NCBI RefSeq assembly: GCF_013626205.1
Contig: NZ_QHJE01000001.1
Span: 620,001-684,000 of the forward strand
Source: Hyphomicrobium methylovorum
GTDB taxonomy: Bacteria > Pseudomonadota > Alphaproteobacteria > Rhizobiales > Hyphomicrobiaceae
Direction of reading: 5' to 3'
Length of the DNA: 64,000 bases
Shown here: in pieces, positions 54,171 through 61,477 of the stretch
Position numbering within the stretch: position 1 is the stretch's first letter
How the letters are laid out: every line of letters begins with the position of its first letter
Notes under the pieces: model-generated
Databases searched by the model: none
What the model was told of the DNA's origin: nothing
What the model saw: the letters and a program-made list of their open reading frames with translations, nothing else
Made by a program: the position numbers and the translations under genes

Positions 54171-55934
54171 ATGACTATCCATTTTTCACGGCCAGCGCGT
54201 TTTGCGCTGGCTGCCGGCGCCCTGTTGTCAATTTCCAGCGCCGGCACAACACCTGCTTCCAGCCAGGAAAAAACTTGCCCTGAGGGGGCCGCTGCCGGGA
54301 TCACACTGCCGAAGGGTTTCTGCGCAACGATCGTTGCCGATAAAGTGGGTCACGCGCGTCAGCTCGCCGTCGCGCCCGATGGCACGCTCTACGTGAACAC
54401 GTGGAGCGGCGTCTATTACGGCAACGATACACCGCCGGACGGCGGTTTCCTCGTCGCGTTGAAAGACACCAAAGGATCGGGACACGCGGACAGCGTCAAA
54501 CGTTTCGGCCCGTCGTTCGCGGAAGGCGCGCACGGCGGCACCGGCATCGCTCTTCACGATGGCTGGCTCTATGCCGAAATCAACGATCGGATCGTTCGCT
54601 ACAAGCTGAAGGACGGCGAGACCGCGCCGACCGGCAAGCCTGAGACGATTTTGAGCGGAATGCCCATCACGGGCGACCATCCGATGCATCCGTTCACTAT
54701 CGATGGCAGCGGAAACCTTTTCGTCTCGATGGGTTCGGCAACGAATGCGTGCGAGGTGAAGAACCGCATGCCACGCTCGCCCGGCAAAGATCCCTGCGTT
54801 GAGCTCGAAACGCGTGCAGGCATCTGGCGATATGACGCCAACAAGCAGGACCAGGTCTTTTCACCTAAGGAGCGTTTCGCGTCCGGCATCCGCAATCCGG
54901 AAGGTCTCGATTTCGATGCGTCGGGCCGCCTTTACACAACACAGCACGGCCGCGATCAGCTTCATGAAAACTGGCCGGAGCTTTACACTGCCAAGCAAGG
55001 TTTTGAGCTTCCCTCTGAAGAGGTGATGATCGTCAAGGAGGGCGCGTCGTACGGTTGGCCGAAGTGCTACTTCGATCCCGATCAGAAGAAACTGGTGTTG
55101 GCGCCTGAGTTCGGTGGAGACGGCGGCAAGAAGGTCGGCGAATGCGACAAGGCTGAGCCGCCGACTGCGGTATTCCCTGCGCACTGGGCACCGAACGATC
55201 TTAAAATCTACAAGGGTGCGCAATTTCCGAAGGCCTATGCGGGCGGTGCATTCATTGCCTTCCACGGATCATGGAACCGCGCGCCCGATCCGCAGGCTGG
55301 CTATAACGTCGTGTTTCAGCCGCTGGCAGATGGCAAGACGTCTGGCGGCTACGTTGTGTTCGCAGATGGGTTCGCTGGAAAGTTCAAGGATCCGGGTCGC
55401 GCAGCGCATCGTCCTTCGGGTTTGGCAATCGGACCCGATGGCTCGCTCTACATCAGCGACGACAAGGCCGGACGGATTTGGCGTGTGACGTTCAATGGTG
55501 ATCCTTCGGTCGGCATTGAAGCTGCCGCAACGCCCGCCGTCGAAGCTTCTGCCTCACCAGACGCTCTGCCGCCGGAAGGCGTTCATCCGGATGCGGGCAA
55601 GATGGCTGCGCTTCCCGTGCCGGAAGGCGCGACTGCCGAAGACGTCGCGCTTGGTCAGAAAATATTCCACGGCGAAGTCGCAGGTGCGACCTGCGCCGGT
55701 TGCCATGGTGCAAACGGGATCGGTACGCCGGTCGGTGCCGATCTGACGAAAGGGACTTGGCTTTGGAGTGATGGCAGCGTCGCCGGTTTACAAAAGACCA
55801 TCGAAGATGGCGTTACCGAACCGAAGGAACACCCTGGTGCTATGCCGCCCATGGGCGGCGTGGCGCTCTCCGATAAGGAAGTGGCCGCGGTGACGAGCTA
55901 TGTTTGGGCCATTGGTCACCAAAAGGCGAAGTAA
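54171..55934 (+). CDS. PQQ-type sorbosone-dehydrogenase-like propeller fused to cytochrome c
   Basis: This 587-residue exported protein has a signal peptide to about residue 30. A beta-propeller of the glucose/sorbosone dehydrogenase type follows (about 45-450: GIALHDGWLYAEINDRIVRY, NPEGLDFDASGRLYTTQHGRDQLHENWPELY, RPSGLAIGPDGSLYISDD). A C-terminal monohaem cytochrome c domain has CAGCH at 508-512 and an axial Met in GAMPPMGG (558 or 561). The fusion would pass electrons from substrate oxidation straight to haem. A GAAGGAG site precedes the ATG. No PQQ synthesis genes are nearby. Confidence 0.85.
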   Translation: MTIHFSRPARFALAAGALLSISSAGTTPASSQEKTCPEGAAAGITLPKGFCATIVADKVGHARQLAVAPDGTLYVNTWSGVYYGNDTPPDGGFLVALKDTKGSGHADSVKRFGPSFAEGAHGGTGIALHDGWLYAEINDRIVRYKLKDGETAPTGKPETILSGMPITGDHPMHPFTIDGSGNLFVSMGSATNACEVKNRMPRSPGKDPCVELETRAGIWRYDANKQDQVFSPKERFASGIRNPEGLDFDASGRLYTTQHGRDQLHENWPELYTAKQGFELPSEEVMIVKEGASYGWPKCYFDPDQKKLVLAPEFGGDGGKKVGECDKAEPPTAVFPAHWAPNDLKIYKGAQFPKAYAGGAFIAFHGSWNRAPDPQAGYNVVFQPLADGKTSGGYVVFADGFAGKFKDPGRAAHRPSGLAIGPDGSLYISDDKAGRIWRVTFNGDPSVGIEAAATPAVEASASPDALPPEGVHPDAGKMAALPVPEGATAEDVALGQKIFHGEVAGATCAGCHGANGIGTPVGADLTKGTWLWSDGSVAGLQKTIEDGVTEPKEHPGAMPPMGGVALSDKEVAAVTSYVWAIGHQKAK

Positions 55935-55941
55935 AAGCCGC

Positions 55942-55967
55942 GGAAACAATCGCCGCTGCGGGACGTT
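55942..55967 (+). promoter_or_regulatory. EcfG-like promoter, one mismatch
   Basis: GGAAA (55942-55946) and CGTT (55964-55967) are separated by 17 bases, close to the alphaproteobacterial EcfG consensus GGAAC-N16/17-CGTT. It lies 54 bases upstream of the His-rich protein gene. Confidence 0.5.
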
Positions 55968-56021
55968 TATCCGATCAACAGCATAGGCCGTCACTGGCCT
56001 CTGCTTTCGATAGGAGATTCA

Positions 56022-56315
56022 ATGAGAAACTCACTCATCCCGTTAGCGGCTGTTGCCGCAGCATTTTCGTTAGCGACCGCCATTCCTCCGGCTGAAGCAG
56101 CGCCGCGCCATCATGGTCATCACGCGTATGGGCATCATGGCGGAGGCGGCCACTATCACGGTCAGAGGTATAGCCATCGAGGCTACCATCGTGGCCGCGG
56201 ATATTGGCGAGACGGACGTTGGATCGCGCTCGGTATTGGCGCGGCCATCGCAGCCGGAGCGGCGGGTGCTTACCGCGACTGCTACTATGAAGACGGCTAT
56301 CGCTACTGCGATTAA
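56022..56315 (+). CDS. secreted His/Gly-rich protein
   Basis: This 97-residue protein has a signal peptide (to about residue 27, PPAEA). A His/Gly/Tyr/Arg-rich stretch follows (HHGHHAYGHHGGGGHYHG...YSHRGYHRGRGYW), then a short hydrophobic segment (about 69-82) and the tail YRDCYYEDGYRYCD with two Cys. Such His-rich proteins can bind metals such as Ni, Zn or Cu. AGGAG precedes the ATG and a near-EcfG promoter lies upstream. The function is inferred only. Confidence 0.7.
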   Translation: MRNSLIPLAAVAAAFSLATAIPPAEAAPRHHGHHAYGHHGGGGHYHGQRYSHRGYHRGRGYWRDGRWIALGIGAAIAAGAAGAYRDCYYEDGYRYCD

Positions 56316-56626
56316 AGCGATCTAACAGATTTAAATCGAGCGTTTCGGCCTTCATGGGCCGGAGCGCTTATTTATTGCCGTCGCGAGGTTATCCACAAAG
56401 GTTTTATAGACATTGCGAAACTCTCTTCGCGATCTCCGGGTTCGACTAGTGCACCCCTTGCGATCGGTATTGCGTCATACGGGGATGCAAGTGGTGAAGG
56501 CGTCCCGGCATGAGTTCCGCCGGGACGTCTCGCGCAATCGGAACCGCAATTCTTGATTTGGATGTGAGGGTTGCGCGTCGGACGCGATGCCAACGTCTAG
56601 CAACCTACGGACATCAGTGAGCCGAA
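56316..56626. other. 311-base intergenic region with two hairpins
   Basis: No gene is evident. AGCGTTTCGGCC...GGGCCGGAGCGCTT (about 56338-56371) could be a terminator for the His-rich gene, with a T-rich tail. CGTCCCGGC / GCCGGGACG (56501-56527) is a perfect 9-bp stem with no U-tract. Confidence 0.5.
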
Positions 56627-56878
56627 TTAAATTGGAAGCTCTGCTTCGCGCTCCGTCCAATAGAGATCAGCGAGCCGATCGAGCAGAATGTCTGGCAACG
56701 GGTGATCGATGAGGCCCGTCTGCAAATAGTTTTCTGCGCGAATGACGTCTGCAGACGGCAATAGGATCTTCGTTTTATTGTCGAGTAGAGCCTCTTCGCG
56801 CACGTTGACGGTCGGAATGGAAAATGCAGCCCGCCTCATAGCCTCCGACCAAATCCAAAACGCCATCCAGGGATGCAT
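56627..56878 (-). CDS. small cytoplasmic protein, unknown function
   Basis: This 83-residue protein (MHPWMAFWIWSEAMRRAAFS...LLDRLADLYWTEREAELPI) starts behind TTGGAG. The aromatic-rich start and helical C-terminus look like a folded small protein. A GGAAC-N17-CATT element lies upstream on the minus strand (56923-56948), a weak EcfG match. I do not recognise the family. Confidence 0.5.
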   Translation of the reverse strand: MHPWMAFWIWSEAMRRAAFSIPTVNVREEALLDNKTKILLPSADVIRAENYLQTGLIDHPLPDILLDRLADLYWTEREAELPI

Positions 56879-57062
56879 TGCTCAATTCTCCAAATTCGGT
56901 CGATGACCGAATGCACCATACCAATGCGATGTGACGTTTCTGAGTTCCGCTATTTTATCGCGGCAAAAAGGGCAGAAACGGCCGTAACATGCGTGGAAGA
57001 TGGCCTAAGCAAATGAACAAATTGAAAATCGGTTTGTATATTGAACGACGGTTTTAAAACGC

Positions 57063-57248
57063 TCACGCTCCCGTCTTCTTCTTCGGCACCTTTTTGCCGG
57101 CGCGGCGTGCTTCCGAAAGCCCGATCGCAAGGGCCTGCTTTTTACTCGTGACTTTGCGTCCGCTGCTCGATCGCAACGTTCCCTTCTTTCGTTCATGCAT
57201 GGCGCGTCCAACTTTTTTGGAAGCGGCTTTGGAATATTTCCGGGGCAT
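57063..57248 (-). CDS. DUF6496-like small basic protein
   Basis: This 61-residue protein (MPRKYSKAASKKVGRAMHER...KKQALAIGLSEARRAGKKVP) matches the DUF6496 pattern, a very basic small family found in soil bacteria. It is rich in Lys, Arg and Ser with a central SSSGRKVTSKKQALAIGLSEAR motif, suggesting nucleic-acid or membrane contact under stress. GAGG precedes the start. An EcfG-like promoter on the minus strand (57283-57307) is just upstream, divergent from the CsbD promoter. Confidence 0.8.
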   Translation of the reverse strand: MPRKYSKAASKKVGRAMHERKKGTLRSSSGRKVTSKKQALAIGLSEARRAGKKVPKKKTGA

Positions 57249-57282
57249 GTGAACACCTCAGTTGGAAAATGACTGCAAAACC

Positions 57283-57307
57283 AACAGCGACATTTTCAAT
57301 TGGTTCC
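57283..57307 (-). promoter_or_regulatory. EcfG-like promoter of the DUF6496 gene
   Basis: On the minus strand GGAAC (57303-57307) and TGTT (57283-57286) are 16 bases apart; the -10 differs by one base from CGTT. It lies 34 bases upstream of the start codon and is divergent from the CsbD gene promoter. Confidence 0.6.
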
Positions 57308-57341
57308 GTCGAAAATCACATTCGCAGCGCGCAAAGTACGC

Positions 57342-57367
57342 GGAACCGTCCGGCGATCGCGAACGTT
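57342..57367 (+). promoter_or_regulatory. EcfG-type promoter of the CsbD gene
   Basis: GGAAC (57342-57346), 17 bases, then CGTT (57364-57367): an exact match to the general stress sigma factor consensus of alphaproteobacteria. It is 42 bases upstream of the CsbD start codon. Confidence 0.75.
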
Positions 57368-57409
57368 TCTGAGGCACACCACATGAGCCACAGCACAAGG
57401 AGGTTCGGA

Positions 57410-57607
57410 ATGAATTGGGATCGCATCGAAGGTAACTGGAAACAGTTCTCCGGTAAGGTCAAAGAGAAGTGGGGTGAACTCACCGACGACGAACTGACGA
57501 AGATCAATGGTAACCGTGAGCAGCTCGAAGGTGTTCTTCAGCAGCGTTATGGCTATGCTAAGGATAAGGCTAAGGACGAAGTCGATCGCTGGTCGAACGG
57601 CCTCTAA
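57410..57607 (+). CDS. CsbD-family stress protein
   Basis: This 65-residue protein (MNWDRIEGNWKQFSGKVKEK...QRYGYAKDKAKDEVDRW) is a typical CsbD family member, a small hydrophilic protein induced under general stress in many bacteria. The ATG at 57410 follows a near-perfect AAGGAGG. An exact EcfG-type promoter lies upstream and a hairpin terminator follows. The molecular function of CsbD proteins is unknown. Confidence 0.95.
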   Translation: MNWDRIEGNWKQFSGKVKEKWGELTDDELTKINGNREQLEGVLQQRYGYAKDKAKDEVDRWSNGL

Positions 57608-57634
57608 GGTTTCTGTCCGGTTTTGAAATGAGAG

Positions 57635-57659
57635 AGGCTCCTTCGGGAGCCTTTCTTTT
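57635..57659 (+). terminator. intrinsic terminator after the CsbD gene
   Basis: AGGCTCC and GGAGCCT pair around a TTCG tetraloop, followed by TTCTTTTG, 27 bases after the stop codon. Confidence 0.85.
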
Positions 57660-57732
57660 GTGGTCAGACCCGAAATGCCTCACCTCTACCTGCGCGAATC
57701 TTGCTAACGCGGGATTGGGTGGGGGTTTTGCA

Positions 57733-58098
57733 ATGACAAAGAAGTTCTTTGCAGAAATGTTGGTGAGCTCGAAACATGATCGAGCAACGTCGCGGCTGGA
57801 GCTTTGTCTGACCGACGCACACGGAAATCGGCAGGCTCTCAGTCTTAGTCCAGAAGCACTCGCGGGCCTCGCAGCGGCGCTGCAAGCTCTCCCGGTAAGC
57901 GCTGCTTCCCACACTGGATTGACCAAAATGCCCGACAGTTTTTCAGTTGGGCGCGGTCGGCACGAGTCTGTCGTTCTGGTGCGTTTCGAAGACGACACAC
58001 CTTATGGTCTCTCTGCCGCTCAAGCTGCTGAGCTGGGCGAAGCGTTGCTTGAAGAAGCAGAGACGACTGCGGATGCACAGTACGATCTCCGTCACTAG
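57733..58098 (+). CDS. small hypothetical protein
   Basis: This 121-residue cytoplasmic protein (MTKKFFAEMLVSSKHDRATS...VLVRFEDDTPYGLSAAQAAELGEALLEEA) looks like a compact alpha/beta fold. There is only a weak ribosome site, so the start is uncertain. No family is recognised. It lies in the stress-gene cluster after the CsbD terminator, with no visible EcfG element of its own. Confidence 0.55.
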   Translation: MTKKFFAEMLVSSKHDRATSRLELCLTDAHGNRQALSLSPEALAGLAAALQALPVSAASHTGLTKMPDSFSVGRGRHESVVLVRFEDDTPYGLSAAQAAELGEALLEEAETTADAQYDLRH

Positions 58099-58104
58099 CG
58101 CAAG

Positions 58105-58263
58105 TTACTTCCGCACCGGCTTTTCGTTCGGCTGTGGGGGATCATCGAGAGGAATTGGCTTCGGTTGCGGCGGCTCTTTGGGCTCCGGCGGCAACGGTGG
58201 GAGTTCGCCCGGATCCTTATTGGGAGGGGGCGTTTGCGCGGGATCGTTCGTTCCATTTGTCAT
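58105..58263 (-). CDS. 52-residue proline-rich protein
   Basis: This frame encodes a Pro-rich protein (MTNGTNDPAQTPPPNKDPGE, then repeated PP, PEPKEPP, PKPIPLDDPP blocks). About a third of the residues are Pro, with Glu, Asp and Lys. No ribosome site is visible, yet a perfect EcfG-type promoter (58272-58296) ends eight bases before the ATG, which would give a leaderless mRNA. Small Pro-rich proteins like this occur in rhizobial relatives, but I cannot name a family. Confidence 0.6.
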   Translation of the reverse strand: MTNGTNDPAQTPPPNKDPGELPPLPPEPKEPPQPKPIPLDDPPQPNEKPVRK

Positions 58264-58271
58264 GGATCACG

Positions 58272-58296
58272 AACGCCCGGTTTGCTCTACGGTTCC
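58272..58296 (-). promoter_or_regulatory. EcfG-type promoter of the Pro-rich gene
   Basis: On the minus strand GGAAC (58292-58296), 16 bases, then CGTT (58272-58275): an exact match. The start codon follows eight bases after the -10, so the transcript would start at or next to the ATG. Confidence 0.7.
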
Positions 58297-58311
58297 GCGA
58301 GGCTGAAGCTA

Positions 58312-58482
58312 TCACTCACGGGCGTCCCGGTCTCTCGCGGCGATCATTGCGGCGGTCGCAGCGGCTTCGCGCTCGCTTCTTCGGGAACGCGGACGCTCTT
58401 GCGTAAGAGATGCGTACAACAGCGCAATCGCGACAACCAATGTGCCGCCAAGCACCAGTATCATCGTGAGCGTATTACTCAT
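58312..58482 (-). CDS. 56-residue single-TM protein
   Basis: This protein (MSNTLTMILVLGGTLVVAIA...) has one hydrophobic helix (about 5-24), followed by a charged Arg/Glu/Ala-rich tail (RSRRSEREAAATAAMIAARD). Its start overlaps the end of the upstream 79-residue gene by eight bases, so the two are coupled. I do not recognise the family. Confidence 0.55.
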   Translation of the reverse strand: MSNTLTMILVLGGTLVVAIALLYASLTQERPRSRRSEREAAATAAMIAARDRDARE

Positions 58483-58714
58483 CTTCCATGATCCGCTGCT
58501 GTGCCAACGATTCGTCACTTAGCGACGTTCGTGCAGGGCGCTCATGCTCCATTCCGTCGTCACTATAGGATTGGAAAAGTTCGGCTCGCCCATCGCCAGG
58601 CGAATGAGAGTGCGATCCACCATCAGCTCGCACGCGGCTCAAGGTGGAAATGAACACAAGACTCGCAACGACTGCCGCCGTCGTGAGTGTTACCGCTGTT
58701 GCAAACGCGCTCAC
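58475..58714 (-). CDS. 79-residue single-TM or secreted protein
   Basis: This protein has an N-terminal hydrophobic segment (FATAVTLTTAAVVASLVFISTL) and a polar C-terminal part with Ser, His, Gly and Glu (DGGSHSHSPGDGRAELFQSYSDDG). The start is a GTG at 58714 behind a strong AAGGAGG. An EcfG-like promoter (58736-58760) lies 22 bases upstream. It overlaps the next gene by eight bases. The function is unknown. Confidence 0.6.
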   Translation of the reverse strand: MSAFATAVTLTTAAVVASLVFISTLSRVRADGGSHSHSPGDGRAELFQSYSDDGMEHERPARTSLSDESLAQQRIMEDE

Positions 58715-58735
58715 CGAAATCCTCCTTCAAGGAAG

Positions 58736-58760
58736 AACCGGCTTTATGTGCGGTAGTTCC
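58736..58760 (-). promoter_or_regulatory. EcfG-like promoter of the two-gene TM unit
   Basis: On the minus strand GGAAC (58756-58760), 16 bases, then GGTT (58736-58739), one base different from CGTT. It lies 22 bases upstream of the GTG start at 58714. Confidence 0.6.
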
Positions 58761-58925
58761 CGGGATTTTTCGGACGGTTCAGCGGTTACGCACCCGCTAT
58801 GCCAAAAGACATAGGCCGCATAGTCATTGGCCATCTCCATGCTCGCAACCGACGACGTGTTGCAGCACACTCAGAGGTGTCGGGTCGTCCGCTTCAGCGG
58901 CCCGGCAATCTCCTAGCTAGCCTCG

Positions 58926-58958
58926 CCCCGACGGCCACCGCCGTCGGGGTATTCTTTT
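58926..58958 (+). terminator. strong intrinsic terminator without an upstream protein gene
   Basis: CCCCGACGGC and GCCGTCGGGG form a perfect ten-pair stem with a CACC loop, followed by TATTCTTTT. No plus-strand protein gene precedes it, so it may end a small RNA. Confidence 0.75.
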
Positions 58959-59162
58959 GGAAATCCGTGCATTTGCGCGTGCAAATTCCGCGGCGTGTGA
59001 CTGGATTTCGCGAGCAAACGCGATCATCTCCCGCGACCACTTCAATGGGTCTGAGCGAGTTCTCGGAGAGTGTTCACGTAGGTTTGCAAAGCTGGCAAAG
59101 ACTACAAGTCAATTCGCTTTCTAAGCATACGTCGCATGGTTTCAGCGGCGTTTTCTATGCTG

Positions 59163-59405
59163 CTATTTCGCGAACCACAAATTTAGTTCAGACGCCCATG
59201 CCATTGATCCAATGTTGGATGTGGTAACTGGCATGTCGCGTTCGATGCGATAGGCGTAGGGAAACCCGCGACAATATTCGGTGCCGGCCTTTTCCGCCTC
59301 TTCGCGCGTTTCAAACTTGCCGATGGCCTCGGTGCCTCCGCCAAAACAGCCTTCTTCGTCGTCCTGGCACGCTTTGCACCAGACGACCACACGAAATGGT
59401 CCCAT
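59163..59405 (-). CDS. 80-residue Cys-containing hypothetical protein
   Basis: This protein (MGPFRVVVWCKACQDDEEGC...FGGGTEAIGKFETREEAEKA) has CxxC (Cys10, Cys13) plus Cys20 and a later Cys, suggesting a small metal or disulfide site, followed by the helix-turn phrase FETREEAEKAGTEYCRGF. The ATG at 59405 follows GGGGAC; the longer upstream frame lacks a better start. The family is not recognised. Confidence 0.55.
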   Translation of the reverse strand: MGPFRVVVWCKACQDDEEGCFGGGTEAIGKFETREEAEKAGTEYCRGFPYAYRIERDMPVTTSNIGSMAWASELNLWFAK

Positions 59406-59602
59406 CACGTCCCCGCTAAACGATGTCGGCGAGCCGCCCTGTAGCCGCGTCTCGTCGAACCACACGCAGCAGAATGCCGACACGCGGTTCGACTCTGATG
59501 TCATTGCCGGAATGGGGCCAAGTTGCGACGCACAATGAGATCGTGATTCATGTTGCAGCGCGTTTCCGTCAGCTTCCAGAAACGTCACAAACGAGTAATT
59601 GG

Positions 59603-59628
59603 GGAACTCGACCTGTTGTGTTGCCGTT
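59603..59628 (+). promoter_or_regulatory. EcfG-type promoter of the 66-residue gene
   Basis: GGAAC (59603-59607), 17 bases, then CGTT (59625-59628): an exact match, 28 bases upstream of the start codon at 59657. Confidence 0.75.
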
Positions 59629-59656
59629 ACCGCCGTATCAAACGGGAGTTTGCGTT

Positions 59657-59857
59657 ATGCGGAATAAAACGGTGTCTCACGTCTACGACGTCTTGAAGGC
59701 GGTCTATGAACTCGAGAAGGAGTTGAAGACCTCTCCCACGCTTGATGAAGCCAATCGCATCGATTGCTCAGAGCATCTGCGTCAGGCGCGTCGGCAGCTC
59801 CACGAAGTTCTCGACGAAGTATATTCTTCGGACTTCCGTGATCGGCACGCAGCTTAA
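59657..59857 (+). CDS. 66-residue helical protein
   Basis: This charged, helical protein (MRNKTVSHVYDVLKAVYELE...EHLRQARRQLHEVLDEVYSS) starts behind GGGAG and directly after an exact EcfG-type promoter. It is followed 14 bases later by another short helical protein gene, probably in one transcript. I do not recognise the family. Confidence 0.65.
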   Translation: MRNKTVSHVYDVLKAVYELEKELKTSPTLDEANRIDCSEHLRQARRQLHEVLDEVYSSDFRDRHAA

Positions 59858-59871
59858 GAACGGCGGTTCCA

Positions 59872-60153
59872 GTGGCTCACGATCCCAACACACTCATAAC
59901 TGGCTGTTTGACACGTCTCGATCGCATTGAGGCGTCTGTGGCTCGCCTGCAAAAGGCGCACGCTATGCGCCTGAGCAATCCGCGTGGTGAACGTGCCTTC
60001 AATGAGATCCGCTTGGCCAAGGCGGCGATTGAAGCGGAGTGTCAGGTGATCAAGCTGAAGCTGACCGAGCTTCGCAGTCAATCAACTGGCGACGAGCAAC
60101 GAGAAAAGTTGAAACGTCGGCAAGACATTGCGGCTCGCCTTTCCGCTTCGTAA
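59872..60153 (+). CDS. 93-residue helical protein
   Basis: This helical protein starts with a GTG (MAHDPNTLITGCLTRLDRIE...RLQKAHAMRLSNPRGERAFN) behind GGCGG. It is coiled-coil-like (KAAIEAECQVIKLKLTELRSQ). It follows the 66-residue gene by 14 bases and is likely cotranscribed from the same stress promoter. The function is unknown. Confidence 0.55.
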   Translation: MAHDPNTLITGCLTRLDRIEASVARLQKAHAMRLSNPRGERAFNEIRLAKAAIEAECQVIKLKLTELRSQSTGDEQREKLKRRQDIAARLSAS

Positions 60154-60165
60154 CTTCGGCTCAGT

Positions 60166-60546
60166 TTAGAGGCGCCAAGTCAGGGGCTTGGTGATGCACA
60201 TCAGACGGTCCACCACGATCGCGTGTCGATCCTGACGTTCGGTGAGGTCCGCTATGACCTTCGCCCTCATTTGCGGCGACCAGGGTTTTCGACTGATGGT
60301 GTGAATCTCAACGGACAATTCGCTGACGATTTCGCTGTGCCAGAATACGGCTTCATCGATCGACGATGCGTCGATGGCTCGGGTGTAGCAACGGAGCAAA
60401 TATAGGTTATCCGAATGCGCGTAGGTTTTGACGGCAGAACCGCTCGCACTCAGCAATACACGCAACGTTTTCTCGTTCTCGAATAACGCGTGTGCTCCCT
60501 CGGGTTCAAATCGAGGATCGTTGCGAAATTTCCCCTTCTCGGACAT
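60166..60546 (-). CDS. 126-residue hypothetical protein
   Basis: This cytoplasmic protein (MSEKGKFRNDPRFEPEGAHA...LYLLRCYTRAIDASSIDEAVF) looks mostly helical, with a conserved-looking WHSEIVSELSVEIHTISRKPW block. It converges on the preceding small-gene pair. No family is recognised and no clear ribosome site or promoter was found. Confidence 0.5.
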   Translation of the reverse strand: MSEKGKFRNDPRFEPEGAHALFENEKTLRVLLSASGSAVKTYAHSDNLYLLRCYTRAIDASSIDEAVFWHSEIVSELSVEIHTISRKPWSPQMRAKVIADLTERQDRHAIVVDRLMCITKPLTWRL

Positions 60547-60972
60547 TGCCCCATCCCGTCTCGGTTGCGCGCAACTTTGCTGCGCGGCAGCCTCCCCGCA
60601 TTTGCTACCTTCGAGCGGGACATTGGTTCCACCAAATCGAGAAGAATTCTCGGACGCGCCGCCCCAAGAAAGTCCGTGTCGTCAAATTCGAACGATTTGG
60701 ATGCAGCCACTCTGGTTAAAAACCGAGTCTGGAGCGAATGAGCACCAGTCAAAATTCGCTGCTGTGCCTGAATTAAACAACGCACGACGGCTTAGAAGCC
60801 GCGTTCGGTCTTCCAGAATATCCCGGAGAGGTTTGCCAAGCATTCCATTGCGCAGAACAAGCAGAAAGGTGCCCGTTGAGGTGTTGCCCGGAGGTGGCTT
60901 CGCGGCCTCCTCCGTATCGGCGACCAGGAGCGTTATTCAACTTAAAACAATCGACGCCAGGGAGAAAACGTA
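60547..60972. other. 426-base intergenic region
   Basis: No convincing gene is present. A plus-strand open frame that crosses the region has no ribosome site and a Ser/Arg-rich composition typical of a shadow. It should hold the promoters of the EF-hand gene (plus) and the hypothetical gene (minus), but none is clear by eye. Confidence 0.5.
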
Positions 60973-61281
60973 ATGACCAAGACATGCGCTGCGCTTGTTT
61001 CCGTATTTTTGCTGACCGGCATTGGAGCCGCGTCTGCTTCGGATTGGACTGCAAACTTCAAGACCCTCGACACGGACGGCAGCGGCTCGATCAGCCGCGT
61101 TGAGTGGGAAGATAACGTCCAGAAACTTAAACTGGATCCTGCTCCGACCTTCACGGCGATGGACACCGACACCAACAACAGCATCGACGAAGACGAATGG
61201 GCAGCTGCTGAAAAGATGGCGAAGGCCTTCCCGACGGCATGCAAGTCGTCCAGCGAATCTTGGTGCCCGAAGCAGTACTAA
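60973..61281 (+). CDS. exported EF-hand protein
   Basis: This 102-residue protein has a signal peptide to about residue 23 (GAASASDW) and two canonical 12-residue EF-hand loops: DTDGSGSISRVE at 33-44 and DTDTNNSIDEDE at 64-75, each with Asp at positions 1 and 3 and Glu at 12. Two Cys near the end (TACKSSSESWCPK) may form a disulfide. GGGAG precedes the ATG. A periplasmic calcium-binding or sensing role is likely, with unknown partner. Confidence 0.85.
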   Translation: MTKTCAALVSVFLLTGIGAASASDWTANFKTLDTDGSGSISRVEWEDNVQKLKLDPAPTFTAMDTDTNNSIDEDEWAAAEKMAKAFPTACKSSSESWCPKQY

Positions 61282-61477
61282 TTCGGCGGCCTGGAACGCT
61301 ACGAACTATTTCGAAACCCGGCAGGCAACTTCCGGGTTTCGATTTTTGGGACCGTGTTTCGGAGACCTGGTGACGACGGACGATTGTCCGATATCGCTTG
61401 GGGCTTTGGATTTGCGCTGACCCATGACCTGGGCATCGCCTATAGTCGCCCAGCGGACGGACAGGTGGGCGTGCCAG

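Larger units (their letters stand above)
58715..59162. other. 448-base region with a promoter and an orphan terminator
   Basis: No convincing protein gene is present. It holds the EcfG-like promoter of the leftward gene pair (58736-58760) and a strong plus-strand terminator (58926-58958) with no coding gene before it. The sequence in between (about 58800-58925) is therefore a candidate small-RNA gene. The part after the terminator shows nothing I recognise. Confidence 0.55.

Noticed and set aside
60547-60640. GGAAC on the minus strand upstream of the 126-residue gene
   Set aside because: The base run 16 bases further on is GGTA, not CGTT, so it does not fit the stress promoter well.
60428-60973. 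Plus-strand frame of 181 residues before the EF-hand gene
   Set aside because: Overlaps a better minus-strand gene, has Ser/Arg-rich composition and no ribosome site.
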